A stretch of 64,000 nt of DNA from Bacteroidota bacterium (lineage in GTDB: Bacteria; Bacteroidota; Bacteroidia; Bacteroidales; FEN-979), in assembly GCA_026391835.1 (NCBI GenBank), contig JAPLDF010000068.1:62001-126000 (forward strand), given 5' to 3'. This document shows, piece after piece, positions 53,241-62,209 of this stretch. Each line of letters starts with the position of its first letter. Position 1 is the stretch's first letter. The notes beneath the pieces were generated by a model. The model saw only the letters and a program-made list of their open reading frames with translations, was not told where the DNA came from and searched no databases. Position numbers and translations under genes: made by a program.

Positions 53241-55358
53241 ATGAAAAAAAATGTATCAGCTTTAAACACCGTTCTTGGAATTATTCTGCTGACAATCACC
53301 TGTTTTCCGTCATTCTCCCAGACAGGCACCCTCCGGGCCATGAACGACACCATTGATCTGTACCCGGGAATTCCGCAGGTTTACGATATCCTGGCCAACG
53401 ATACCATTCCTGCGGGAGATACCATCAGATTGGTTAATTTAACCACGGGAAATTACATATCCTGCCAGAAAATCCACGACTCAAACTGGAAATGGACATT
53501 TACCTTTAATGTTCCCCAATGGGGAAGCGGCGGTGAAGTCCAGGGTTCATACAGGATCTTTACCCTGTCGATGGATACCAGTTCTGCAAAAATCCTGTTC
53601 AGGATCCACGACAAAAGCTTTGGTTATCTCGAAATCAACAATGTGAGGGCAAGATTTTGTGCATCCGGCCCCCATTTCTTTTTCGATTCTTCCCAGTATG
53701 AAGTTCCCAAAGGGAGCGGCAAGACATCCATATTTTCAAATTCATTGTGGATCGGGGGGAAAGACGGCCAGGGGCAGCTTCATTTTGCCGGCGAACGGTA
53801 TCGCCAGGGACCTCTGCCAGGGCCTGCCGGGACACATCCTGACTGGTATGCCGGTCCGGTGATGGATTCAGCAAAATACTCGGTTTATATGGATACATTG
53901 TGGAATTACGTGTGGAACCTGAAGAAGAGCGACATCGACTTTCACAAGGCCCATTTCTCCGATCCGGGATATACCCCAATTCATGATATCGTGTCATGGC
54001 CGGGCAACGGCAATACAGCAGCAGGCCAGTCGCTTATCCTTGCCCCCTTTTATGATGTAAACGGAGATCAGACCTACGATCCGTTCTCCGGCGACTACCC
54101 GATAATAAGGGGAGACCAGGCCTTGTTCTTCATTTTCAACGATGACCGGGGGCCCCACCTTGAATCGGAAGGGGCCAAACTCAGGGTTGAGGTTCATGGA
54201 ATGGCTTACGCCTTTGACATGCCCGAAGATTCGGCCATGAAGAATACGGTATTTTTAAACTACAAGCTCTTCAATCGTTCTCAAAACACCTATGACAGCG
54301 CGATGCTGGGCAATTTCACAGATATTGACCTGGGGTACCCGAATGACGATTACATTGGCTGCGATGTTGAACGGAACATGTATTTCGGATACAACGGAAC
54401 ACCAATAGATGGCACCGGTCAGCCTTACGCCTACGGTGAAAATCCTCCCGTTCAGTCGGTTACTTTGCTTGCCGGGCCTTACATGAATCCTGACGGAGCC
54501 GACAATCCACGTTTCAGCAATACCGGGGCACAGTTGTGCGATTTCAGTGTCAACGGGTTAAACTTCGGCGATACCATTGTTGACAATGAGCGTTACGGAT
54601 TGCAGGGATTCATGTACTTCAACAACGGAGTCTCCGGGGTTCCGGCCTATATGACCGATCCGGCCTATGCAGCGGATTATTACCAGATGCTTTGCGGGAA
54701 ATGGAGAGACGGTACAACCATGATGTACGGCGGAAACGGTCATGCCGGGACAGGAGCATACGGACCTGCCTGCCGGTTTATGTTCCCGGGAGAATCAGAC
54801 ACCCTGAACTGGGGAGTTGGCTGTACGCCTCCCAACGGACCGGTAAACTGGACGGAGGAGACCGCGATGAACAATCCACAGGACCGCAGGGGACTGGGTT
54901 CTACCGGGCCTTTCACCTTCAAACCCGGGGATGTGCAGGAGCTGGACATTGCCTTCTCATGGGCCAGGGATTATGGCGGCCGGTCGCCTTTAAGTTCGCT
55001 TGCCAAGCTGCGGCTGCTGACCGATCAAATCAACAAGGCTTTTACCACGAACAAGTTGTCAAACGGCAACCAGTTCTATGGGATCGGTGACCCCGGGCAT
55101 TCTTCGGACCTGCTGGTGAACGTTTATCCAAATCCGGCCGCAGATCATGTCAATATTGAATTTGCAAAGTCAAATCCGCCGGCTGACATAACCATCGATC
55201 TGCTTACAAGCCAGGGGAATTCCATCCAAAGGATCAGCCTTGCTGAATGCCGGAACCCGGTCCGCTTCGATATTTTCCGGCTCCCTTCAGGTTTTTATTA
55301 TATCAAGGTAACCACGAAGGAATCCATGACAGTTAAAAAACTGGTTATCATGCACTGA
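53241..55358 (+). CDS. T9SS type A sorting domain surface protein (705 aa)
   Basis: A secreted protein with a signal peptide (about 1-26) and a T9SS type A sorting domain at the C terminus (about 627-705; VYPNPAADHVNIEF, then LPSGFYYIKV and a basic KKLVIMH end). The ~600-residue middle matches no enzyme family I know but is a recurring Bacteroidota T9SS type with phrases such as DVNGDQTYDPFSGDYPIIRG, RGDQALFFIFND and MLGNFTDIDLGYPNDDYIGC, resembling acidic, calcium-loop-rich beta-domains. It starts after AAGGAGG, an unusually strong Shine-Dalgarno sequence for this phylum. It lacks the GGCAACC element and is probably cotranscribed with the preceding gene (70-base gap). Confidence 0.85.
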   Translation: MKKNVSALNTVLGIILLTITCFPSFSQTGTLRAMNDTIDLYPGIPQVYDILANDTIPAGDTIRLVNLTTGNYISCQKIHDSNWKWTFTFNVPQWGSGGEVQGSYRIFTLSMDTSSAKILFRIHDKSFGYLEINNVRARFCASGPHFFFDSSQYEVPKGSGKTSIFSNSLWIGGKDGQGQLHFAGERYRQGPLPGPAGTHPDWYAGPVMDSAKYSVYMDTLWNYVWNLKKSDIDFHKAHFSDPGYTPIHDIVSWPGNGNTAAGQSLILAPFYDVNGDQTYDPFSGDYPIIRGDQALFFIFNDDRGPHLESEGAKLRVEVHGMAYAFDMPEDSAMKNTVFLNYKLFNRSQNTYDSAMLGNFTDIDLGYPNDDYIGCDVERNMYFGYNGTPIDGTGQPYAYGENPPVQSVTLLAGPYMNPDGADNPRFSNTGAQLCDFSVNGLNFGDTIVDNERYGLQGFMYFNNGVSGVPAYMTDPAYAADYYQMLCGKWRDGTTMMYGGNGHAGTGAYGPACRFMFPGESDTLNWGVGCTPPNGPVNWTEETAMNNPQDRRGLGSTGPFTFKPGDVQELDIAFSWARDYGGRSPLSSLAKLRLLTDQINKAFTTNKLSNGNQFYGIGDPGHSSDLLVNVYPNPAADHVNIEFAKSNPPADITIDLLTSQGNSIQRISLAECRNPVRFDIFRLPSGFYYIKVTTKESMTVKKLVIMH

Positions 55359-55389
55359 ACTCATTAATCGCATTTTTCGCGTATCTTTG

Positions 55390-55415
55390 AGCAACCATTT
55401 GAAATAATCGTGTTA
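55390..55415 (+). promoter_or_regulatory. ECF-type element upstream of the second PKD protein gene
   Basis: AGCAACC (55390-55396), 14 bases, TGTTA (55411-55415), 75 bases before the ATG. The leader contains GAACCAGGTTC, also present in the same place in the leader of the 50400 gene, so promoter and leader were duplicated with the gene. Confidence 0.6.
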
Positions 55416-55485
55416 TTACATCATAGACTTCTGAACCAGGTTCAATAAAATTCACATATTCATCAATCATAAACCGACAATTATC

Positions 55486-57729
55486 ATGAAAAAGCTACTT
55501 CTACAGATTTTGTTCCTGATGCTGATGCTGCCTGCCATTTCGCAGAACTATGCATCCATCACCGGCACTGTTACCGATATTTCAACAGGTAACCCTATTC
55601 CCAACCAGGCTGTGACCATTTCAAGCGACTCCTCCGCCGGCTGGTTCTATTACCAGACCGTATATACCAACAACAGCGGCTTTTATATTGATACAGTTCC
55701 CGTTCCGCCCAGCGTCCAGGGAGTCCTGTTTGTGCGTACCATCGACTGCCAGAACTATATGCACCAGGTGGTGCTGACCCTGGCGCCCCCGGTACTCAAC
55801 TTCACTGCTGATTTCATAATCTGCTATAACAGCAACCCCTGCCAGGCAAACTTCACTTCCCAGCAACAGCAGCCACTCACAGTTCAGTTCATGGATGCTT
55901 CTGTTGGTGGCGGGACCACAAGGCAATGGATGTTCGGCGACGGTGCGAACTCCAGCCAGATGAACCCGGTACACGCGTACGGCATGCCAGGTTATTACAA
56001 TGTGACGCTCACTATCGGAGCCCTTGGAACCACCTGTTACCAGGTCACCACACAAACAATATATGTGTGGGATTCGGTCAGCCCTGGCTGCCATGCAGCC
56101 TTTATGATCATCCCCGACAGCATGAACACGTTGAATACATACCATTTTTTCAACCAGTCAACCGGAAACATCTCGACCTATATATGGTCTTTTGGGGATG
56201 GTTCTTCGCAGACAGTTACCCTTCCCGGCAACCCGAATGTAATCCATACCTATGCACAGGCGGGAATCTACAATGCCTGCTTAAGCATTCAGTCGGCCGA
56301 CAGCAGTTGTTTCGATGTGACCTGTGATACCCTGGTGGTTGGCACACCGCCGGCCTGTCATGCCGCTTTTACCTACTACACAGATTCAGTCAATACCAGC
56401 AATACTATCCACTTCATTGACCTTTCGGCCGGGAATAATTTAACATGGAACTGGAACTTTGGCGACGGCACCTATTCAACGTTGCAAAACCCTGTTCATA
56501 CTTATACCACACCCGGTTACTTTGTTGTTGAGCTCAGCATTGCCAGCCAGAATCCATCCTGTTCCGATGTGGTCAGCGGAGCCATTTATATCGGATCCGG
56601 CCCCGGATGCCAGGCACATTTTTCCTACAGCATTGATCCCGTCGTCGGAAATCATACTGTTAATTTCACCGACCAGTCAACCGGAAATCCGACAACCTGG
56701 CTTTGGAGTTTCGGCGACGGGTCTGCCGGTAATGTACAGAATCCTACCCATGCGTACAATGCCCCCGGCAACTATGCGGTATGCCTCACCATTACAGGCG
56801 ACAGTTGCACCAGCACTTTCTGCAGTGATGTGGTAATCATTGACAGTGTGACCAGCCACCAGGTCTATGGATTCGTTTCGGAAGGCAATATTCCGCTTGC
56901 CCTGGGAATGGCCATGATCTTCTCGGTTGATACCAGTGCCAACTACCAGCCTTATGTTGCTGTATGCCCCATCGATTCGGCAGGAATGTACTATTTCTCA
57001 CTGGTTCCTGATGGAAACTATTATATTATGGCGATTCCTTTTGATTCAAACAACTACCTTCCAACTTATTACGGCAACACCATCAACTGGGAACAGGCTA
57101 CGGTCATTGCCCTGGGAACAGCAAACAACCCTTACAACATCAACCTGGTTCAATCAGACCAGATGACACCGGGACCAGGTTCTGCCGGCGGCCAGATCAG
57201 CATGACCGGGCTGAAAACCTCCATGATGGATAAGATCAACATGATCCTGATGAATGAGCAGGGCAAGCCGATCGGGTTTACCAAAGTTTCATCATCCGGG
57301 GTATTCAGTTTCCCGTCGATGGCATATGGCACCTATTACCTACACCCTGAGATGCCGGGCATTTCGGGCGACCAGGTCAAGATCACCCTTTCTCCAGCCA
57401 TACCTCATGCCGATGTGATCATGACCTTTAACGGTAACAGGATCATGGGAACCACAGATAAAGTTGCCCTCGCAAACCGCTGGGCAGTTTACCCAAATCC
57501 AGTAAGCGACAAACTCACGGTAACCATCGACATGAAGCAGGGAACCAGGGCCGAAGCCGGCATCACCGATATGAAAGGCCAGGTGGTCGTGAATGTGCAG
57601 GTATCATTGAATGCGGGAGCCAACAGCGTTGAAATAAACACAACCGCACTGCCATCCGGGATCTACTCCCTGCGGATTTACTCCGCCGAAGGCGTGATCC
57701 TCACAACCAAACTGGTAAAAACCAGGTAA
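55486..57729 (+). CDS. Multi-PKD-domain T9SS cargo protein (747 aa), paralogue of the 923-aa protein
   Basis: Same architecture as the 50400 product but shorter: signal peptide (1-19), regulatory-like domain (22-105), four PKD domains (about 117-460, each with an FGDG core), the shared C-terminal module (about 462-675), and a T9SS type A sorting domain (about 678-747; YPNPVSDKLTVTI, LPSGIYSLRI). It lacks the second regulatory-like domain and one PKD repeat, so one gene is either an expansion or a contraction of the other. The N termini (KKLLL...LP...SQ, TGNPIPN) align closely. It is followed by a strong terminator. Confidence 0.88.
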   Translation: MKKLLLQILFLMLMLPAISQNYASITGTVTDISTGNPIPNQAVTISSDSSAGWFYYQTVYTNNSGFYIDTVPVPPSVQGVLFVRTIDCQNYMHQVVLTLAPPVLNFTADFIICYNSNPCQANFTSQQQQPLTVQFMDASVGGGTTRQWMFGDGANSSQMNPVHAYGMPGYYNVTLTIGALGTTCYQVTTQTIYVWDSVSPGCHAAFMIIPDSMNTLNTYHFFNQSTGNISTYIWSFGDGSSQTVTLPGNPNVIHTYAQAGIYNACLSIQSADSSCFDVTCDTLVVGTPPACHAAFTYYTDSVNTSNTIHFIDLSAGNNLTWNWNFGDGTYSTLQNPVHTYTTPGYFVVELSIASQNPSCSDVVSGAIYIGSGPGCQAHFSYSIDPVVGNHTVNFTDQSTGNPTTWLWSFGDGSAGNVQNPTHAYNAPGNYAVCLTITGDSCTSTFCSDVVIIDSVTSHQVYGFVSEGNIPLALGMAMIFSVDTSANYQPYVAVCPIDSAGMYYFSLVPDGNYYIMAIPFDSNNYLPTYYGNTINWEQATVIALGTANNPYNINLVQSDQMTPGPGSAGGQISMTGLKTSMMDKINMILMNEQGKPIGFTKVSSSGVFSFPSMAYGTYYLHPEMPGISGDQVKITLSPAIPHADVIMTFNGNRIMGTTDKVALANRWAVYPNPVSDKLTVTIDMKQGTRAEAGITDMKGQVVVNVQVSLNAGANSVEINTTALPSGIYSLRIYSAEGVILTTKLVKTR

Positions 57730-57749
57730 CTTCATCCTGAATTATGCAA

Positions 57750-57785
57750 TAAAAACGCCGTTCCCTGCCGGGAACGGCGTTTTTA
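57750..57785 (+). terminator. Rho-independent terminator after the 747-aa PKD protein
   Basis: A perfect 15-bp stem (57751-57765 with 57770-57784, AAAAACGCCGTTCCC) and a four-base loop, with the T run inside and after the right arm. It can work in both directions. Confidence 0.9.
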
Positions 57786-57847
57786 TTGTTATTTTTATCC
57801 GTTCAGGCTTGAATTTGGGCTTTCGGTTGAAAAATTGAGCATTTTGA

Positions 57848-57875
57848 GGCAACCTTCTGAGCCGCAGCGTGTCTA
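57848..57875 (+). promoter_or_regulatory. ECF-type element upstream of the 1365-aa protein gene
   Basis: GGCAACC (57848-57854), 15 bases, TGTCTA (57870-57875). This is the least exact of the four at its second box and has one base more in the spacer. It lies about 58 bases before the ATG at 57934. Confidence 0.5.
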
Positions 57876-57933
57876 ATTCATGAAACTTCATCATATCTCC
57901 CGTTCCCTTTTTACTCCCTTCAATATCAAACGT

Positions 57934-60900
57934 ATGAAAAAAACTTTACAACGCTTCAGCTTATGGGGAATTGTTCTCCTGGTTGCATTGGCAACAGCCC
58001 GCCAGGGAGCTGGCCAGACAGTTCTCCTGACCGAAAACTGGGAAACCGCCCCAATAGGTCAAACCCCTCCGCCGGGATGGGGTGTCGACCTTGTATCAGG
58101 CGCCAATTACACCTATTTCCTCCAGGCCGGCACGTTCCCGACAAGCTATCCGTTTAATGGCAGCAGGATGGTTGAATTCAGGTCGTTTAATGGTCTGCCC
58201 GGAGTATCCAACCGCCTCAAACGGACGACCCCTGTTTCCACGACAGGATTTGCTGCTGTTTCAGTTGATTTTGAGTGGTATACGAGCACAGGCTACCCTG
58301 GAATCGACGACAATGTAGCCGTTCAGTGGTCAACCAACGGAACCACCTGGACAACCGCTGCCACCTTTCAACGGTCTGCAAACTTAACCATCTGGCAGTA
58401 TGAGGTGGTAACATTGCCTGCAATCGCGGCCAATCAACCTGCACTATATGTTGCGCTCCTATTCACTTCAGGTTATGGAGACAACTGTCACCTCGACCTG
58501 TTAAACATCACCGGGTATGCAACGCTTCCTTCCCCACCGGCCGTTGCAACACTGGCACCATCGTGGGTCGGGTCAAAAAATGCTTACCTTGCCGGCACCG
58601 TGAATGCTAACGGAAATCCCACAAATGCATCCTTTCAGTTCGGCCTGACAACCTCCTACGGAACCACCCTTTCGGCCGGAACGATCACGGGAAATACCTT
58701 GTCCTACATCAACGGGAATGCTTACCCGCTGATCCCCGGGCACCTGTATCATTACAGGGCTGTTGGCACCAATGCCGGCGGAACCACATACGGAAATGAT
58801 GTGACATTCACCACGAATGACACCTTACCAGAGGTGTTTACTTACCAGGCCACCGATGTCACCTCCACATCGGCCACCCTGAACGGGATGGTATATCCCA
58901 ACGGTTCCGCAACTGCCGTCACCTTTGATTATGGCCTTACCGAGAGTTATGGCTCAACGGTTACCGCCAATCCTGCAACCGTTTCGGGTGATTCCACCCA
59001 CACACATGCCAGTGCGCTCCTCACGGGGCTGCCCCCCGGAACCTCTTACCACTACCGGATTAAAGGCGTGAATGCCGCCGGGGCCGGGTACGGGATAGAC
59101 ACAGTATTTACAACCAATGGCGTCCTGCCCCCCACCGTGGTTACAACACATGCCACTGCCATCACATCAACCTCGGCAATGCTGAATGGCAATGTGAATG
59201 CAAATGGAACGCCGACGAATGTTACATTTCAATACGGGCTGACCCCGGCTTACGGATCAACCGTTACATTCGGAATGGTATATGGAAACTTTTCAAACCT
59301 GGTAAACCATGCCATCACGGGACTGACCCCGGGAACCTTGTATCATTTCAGGGCTGTTGGCGAAAATGCCAACGGCACCACCTACGGAAACGACAGTGTG
59401 TTTACAACCACCATCATTTTGCCGCCGACTGTCACCACCAACCCATCACCACTTACCGGTGCAACCTACTCCATTCTTTCAGGGACATTTAATGCCAACG
59501 GGAACCAGGCGACCGCCTCCTTCGAATACGGTCTAACAACCTCCTACGGGCTGGAGGTCCAGGCAGGTTATGTTTCAGGAAACACACCCTCCACGCGTGA
59601 AATTGCCAGCTATTTCCTGCTTCCCAGCCATGTTTACCACTACAGGGCCAGGGGAACCAATGCAGGCGGCACTACCTATGGAAATGACGTAACATTCACT
59701 ACTGCAGATACCTTACCGGCAGTATTCACCTACCACGCCACAAACATCGGCCTGACGACAGCCACACTGAACGGGAGGGTGTACCCCATGGGTTCCACGA
59801 CGGCCATCACGTTTGAATATGGTCACACAACAAGCTATGGTTCAACCATCACTGCAAGCCCGGCCACCATCCCGGGTGATTCCGTAACCACATGGGCGAG
59901 TGCAGCATTATCGGGGCTGACCATGAATACCTTGTATCATTTCAGGATCAAGGGCGTGAATGCCACCGGTTCCTCGTACGGACTGGACTCCGTGTTTACC
60001 ACAGCCGGCACGCTGCCGCCTATAGTGATCACCACCCATGCAACTTCCATCACCACCTCGGGGGCGACATTGAATGGGAGCGTCAATGCCAACGGAACTG
60101 ATGCTACCGTTTCTTTTCAATATGGGTTGACGCCTTCATACGGATCGACCGTGGCCTATGGTACAGTTTCAGGAAACAGCATGACCCCGGTCAGCGCGAC
60201 AGTTAACGGGCTGGCACCATCCACCTTGTACCATTACAGGACGGTGGGGGTAAATGCCAATGGCACTGCATTTGGAAACGACACCACCTTCATCACTTCA
60301 CCACCTGCTGCGATGCCCCCATCTGTCTACACCCAGGGAGCAGATTCAGTGACTTCAACCAAAGCAACCCTGAACGCGCACGTCAATGCCAACGGGTATC
60401 TGACAACAGTAACCTTTGAATATGGTTTGACACTTTCCTACGGGAACACTGTCACATACGGAACCGTCGCAGGGAATAATTACGTATATGTAAGCAAACC
60501 CATCGCAGGATTAAGTCCTGCCACACTGTATCATTTCAGGGTAGCCGGAACGAATTTATATGGAACAACCTACGGGGCTGATGTTACTTTCACAACATCC
60601 CCTGCAGGAACAATTCTTCCGACTGTCATAACCACGGCGGCCACAGATTATTCTGCCAGCAGTGCTGTACTCCACGGGTATGCCAACGCAAACAATTCTG
60701 CAACCCATATCTTATTCGAATATGGGTTGACTTCAGCCTACGGATCATCTGTTTCGTATGGCATGGTATACGGAAATACCATGAACCCGGTCATGTACCA
60801 GGTAATGAACCTGTTGCCGGCCTCTGAATATCACTACCGGATTGTTGGTACCAATGACATTGGAACATCATATGGCCGTGATACCACATTTACAACAAAC

Positions 60901-62031
60901 GACAGCATCTCCTGCGATGCTGCGATGACCTATGAAAGTTCAGGACCATTCACAATCCAGTTCCATGATGTTTCGACAGGGGGAGGGCACATATGTTACT
61001 GGCACTTTGGTGACGGGGTATTTTCACAGGATCCAAACCCGGTGCATACCTATGCCGCTGCAGGAGAATATGGAATTTACCTGCGCATCGAAGGCTACGC
61101 CCCTTATTATTGCTACGATTCGACGATACAGTTCATTACGGTATCCGGTTCGCCGTACCACCATATTTATGGACAGGTCTTCGCCGACGGCGTGCCAATT
61201 CCCACCGGCATTGTGAACCTCTTTTCCGTCGATACGATTCCCCCTTATAATCCCTATATGGACATCACCGCCATTGATTCCAACGGGATGTACAATTTCG
61301 ACATGATCCCCGACGGAGATTATTACGTGGAAGCCATGCCTGTCAACGTGCCGGGATATATGCCGACCTTCTACGGTGATGAGCTCTTCTGGGAAGATGC
61401 AACCATCATCCACCTCGGAGCACCGGCCAATCCGTATGACATCAACCTGGTCGCCGGAGCCCCCTCGATGCCCGGGAATGGGTCCATCAACGGGCAGATC
61501 AACACCACCGGGTTGAAAACCAGCTATGTCGATCAAATCACGATGCTGCTGCTGAACGCAAACGGGCGTGCCATTTTCTACGACCGTGTGGAATCCGCTG
61601 GCGCTTTTTCATTTGCGTCACTGGCTTTTGGAACATATTATCTTAAAGCAGAAATGGCCGGGATCCGGAGTGAACTGATCAAAGTGGTCATCTCAGAGGC
61701 AAACCCGGATCCGAATGTCATCCTTACCTTTACGGGGAACAGTATTTCCGGGATAAAGAATAATTCCTCCGGAACCATCTCTCTGGCAGTTTACCCGAAT
61801 CCAGTGACCGATCATGTTTCGGTCAGCATCAGCATGACGCAGGAAGTCCGGGTTACCGCCCAGATCCTTGACCTTGCCGGTCGGGTGCTTTCAGGCAATA
61901 CATTCGTTTTACACAACGGAGCCAACCTGTTTTCTCTTTCAACATCCCTTTTACCGGCCGGGGTCTACACCCTGCGGGTATTTTCACCGGAAGGGTTTGA
62001 CACGCATAACAGACTGGTCAAAACCCGGTAG
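57934..62031 (+). CDS. Giant FnIII-like repeat T9SS cargo protein (1365 aa)
   Basis: Signal peptide (FSLWGIVLLVALATARQGAG), an N-terminal cleaved-adhesin/MAM-like beta domain (about residues 25-185; LLTENWETAPIGQTPPPGWG), then eight fibronectin III-like repeats of about 100 residues (about 195-985) with the signature [TS]ATLNGxVxxNG, FxYGLTxSYGS, YHYRxxGxNxxGTTYGxDxxFTT. A PKD domain (about 988-1065), the C-terminal module shared with the two PKD proteins (1070-1285) and a T9SS type A sorting domain (about 1290-1365) follow. I start at ATG 57934, which opens the signal peptide, instead of 57880. It is a likely cell-surface adhesin; no enzymatic motif was seen. Confidence 0.88.
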   Translation: MKKTLQRFSLWGIVLLVALATARQGAGQTVLLTENWETAPIGQTPPPGWGVDLVSGANYTYFLQAGTFPTSYPFNGSRMVEFRSFNGLPGVSNRLKRTTPVSTTGFAAVSVDFEWYTSTGYPGIDDNVAVQWSTNGTTWTTAATFQRSANLTIWQYEVVTLPAIAANQPALYVALLFTSGYGDNCHLDLLNITGYATLPSPPAVATLAPSWVGSKNAYLAGTVNANGNPTNASFQFGLTTSYGTTLSAGTITGNTLSYINGNAYPLIPGHLYHYRAVGTNAGGTTYGNDVTFTTNDTLPEVFTYQATDVTSTSATLNGMVYPNGSATAVTFDYGLTESYGSTVTANPATVSGDSTHTHASALLTGLPPGTSYHYRIKGVNAAGAGYGIDTVFTTNGVLPPTVVTTHATAITSTSAMLNGNVNANGTPTNVTFQYGLTPAYGSTVTFGMVYGNFSNLVNHAITGLTPGTLYHFRAVGENANGTTYGNDSVFTTTIILPPTVTTNPSPLTGATYSILSGTFNANGNQATASFEYGLTTSYGLEVQAGYVSGNTPSTREIASYFLLPSHVYHYRARGTNAGGTTYGNDVTFTTADTLPAVFTYHATNIGLTTATLNGRVYPMGSTTAITFEYGHTTSYGSTITASPATIPGDSVTTWASAALSGLTMNTLYHFRIKGVNATGSSYGLDSVFTTAGTLPPIVITTHATSITTSGATLNGSVNANGTDATVSFQYGLTPSYGSTVAYGTVSGNSMTPVSATVNGLAPSTLYHYRTVGVNANGTAFGNDTTFITSPPAAMPPSVYTQGADSVTSTKATLNAHVNANGYLTTVTFEYGLTLSYGNTVTYGTVAGNNYVYVSKPIAGLSPATLYHFRVAGTNLYGTTYGADVTFTTSPAGTILPTVITTAATDYSASSAVLHGYANANNSATHILFEYGLTSAYGSSVSYGMVYGNTMNPVMYQVMNLLPASEYHYRIVGTNDIGTSYGRDTTFTTNDSISCDAAMTYESSGPFTIQFHDVSTGGGHICYWHFGDGVFSQDPNPVHTYAAAGEYGIYLRIEGYAPYYCYDSTIQFITVSGSPYHHIYGQVFADGVPIPTGIVNLFSVDTIPPYNPYMDITAIDSNGMYNFDMIPDGDYYVEAMPVNVPGYMPTFYGDELFWEDATIIHLGAPANPYDINLVAGAPSMPGNGSINGQINTTGLKTSYVDQITMLLLNANGRAIFYDRVESAGAFSFASLAFGTYYLKAEMAGIRSELIKVVISEANPDPNVILTFTGNSISGIKNNSSGTISLAVYPNPVTDHVSVSISMTQEVRVTAQILDLAGRVLSGNTFVLHNGANLFSLSTSLLPAGVYTLRVFSPEGFDTHNRLVKTR
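58549..60900 (+). repeat. Eight tandem FnIII-like coding repeats with a three-repeat block duplication
   Basis: Repeats begin near 58549, 58831, 59134, 59428, 59719, 60021, 60322 and 60621 (period about 280-303 bases). Repeats 1, 2 and 3 resemble repeats 4, 5 and 6 respectively more than their neighbours, judged by features peculiar to each: repeats 1/4 carry GTNAGGTTYGNDVTFTT, 2/5 carry VYP and RIKGVNA, 3/6 carry VTTHAT or ITTHAT. Confidence 0.8.
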
Positions 62032-62050
62032 CATAAATAAAAACTGATGG

Positions 62051-62086
62051 AAAAGCCGTTCTGAATTTAAGGAACGGCTTTTTTTC
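62051..62086 (+). terminator. Rho-independent terminator after the 1365-aa protein
   Basis: AAAAGCCGTTC (62051-62061) pairs with GAACGGCTTTT (62072-62082), followed by a T tract to 62086. Confidence 0.85.
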
Positions 62087-62168
62087 TTTTCACCCCGGCA
62101 GGGTGGCATCCCTGACAGACCTGATAACATTGGCAGGGTTATTTGTTTATTTTTTAACAAAGTTTTGG

Positions 62169-62176
62169 TACTTTTG
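62169..62176 (+). promoter_or_regulatory. Candidate -7 box for gcvP
   Basis: TACTTTTG matches TAnnTTTG, 33 bases before the gcvP ATG; a TTTG at 62143-62146 is 22 bases upstream, slightly long but possible as -33. I see no glycine riboswitch fold in the 180-base gap. Confidence 0.55.
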
Positions 62177-62209
62177 CGACACATTCGATAATCCTCAAAA
62201 ACCTTCCAT

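Noticed and set aside
62087-62168. Glycine riboswitch before gcvP
   Set aside because: Some GC-rich hairpins are possible here, but I see neither of the conserved aptamer cores, and the remaining space is too short for a tandem riboswitch.
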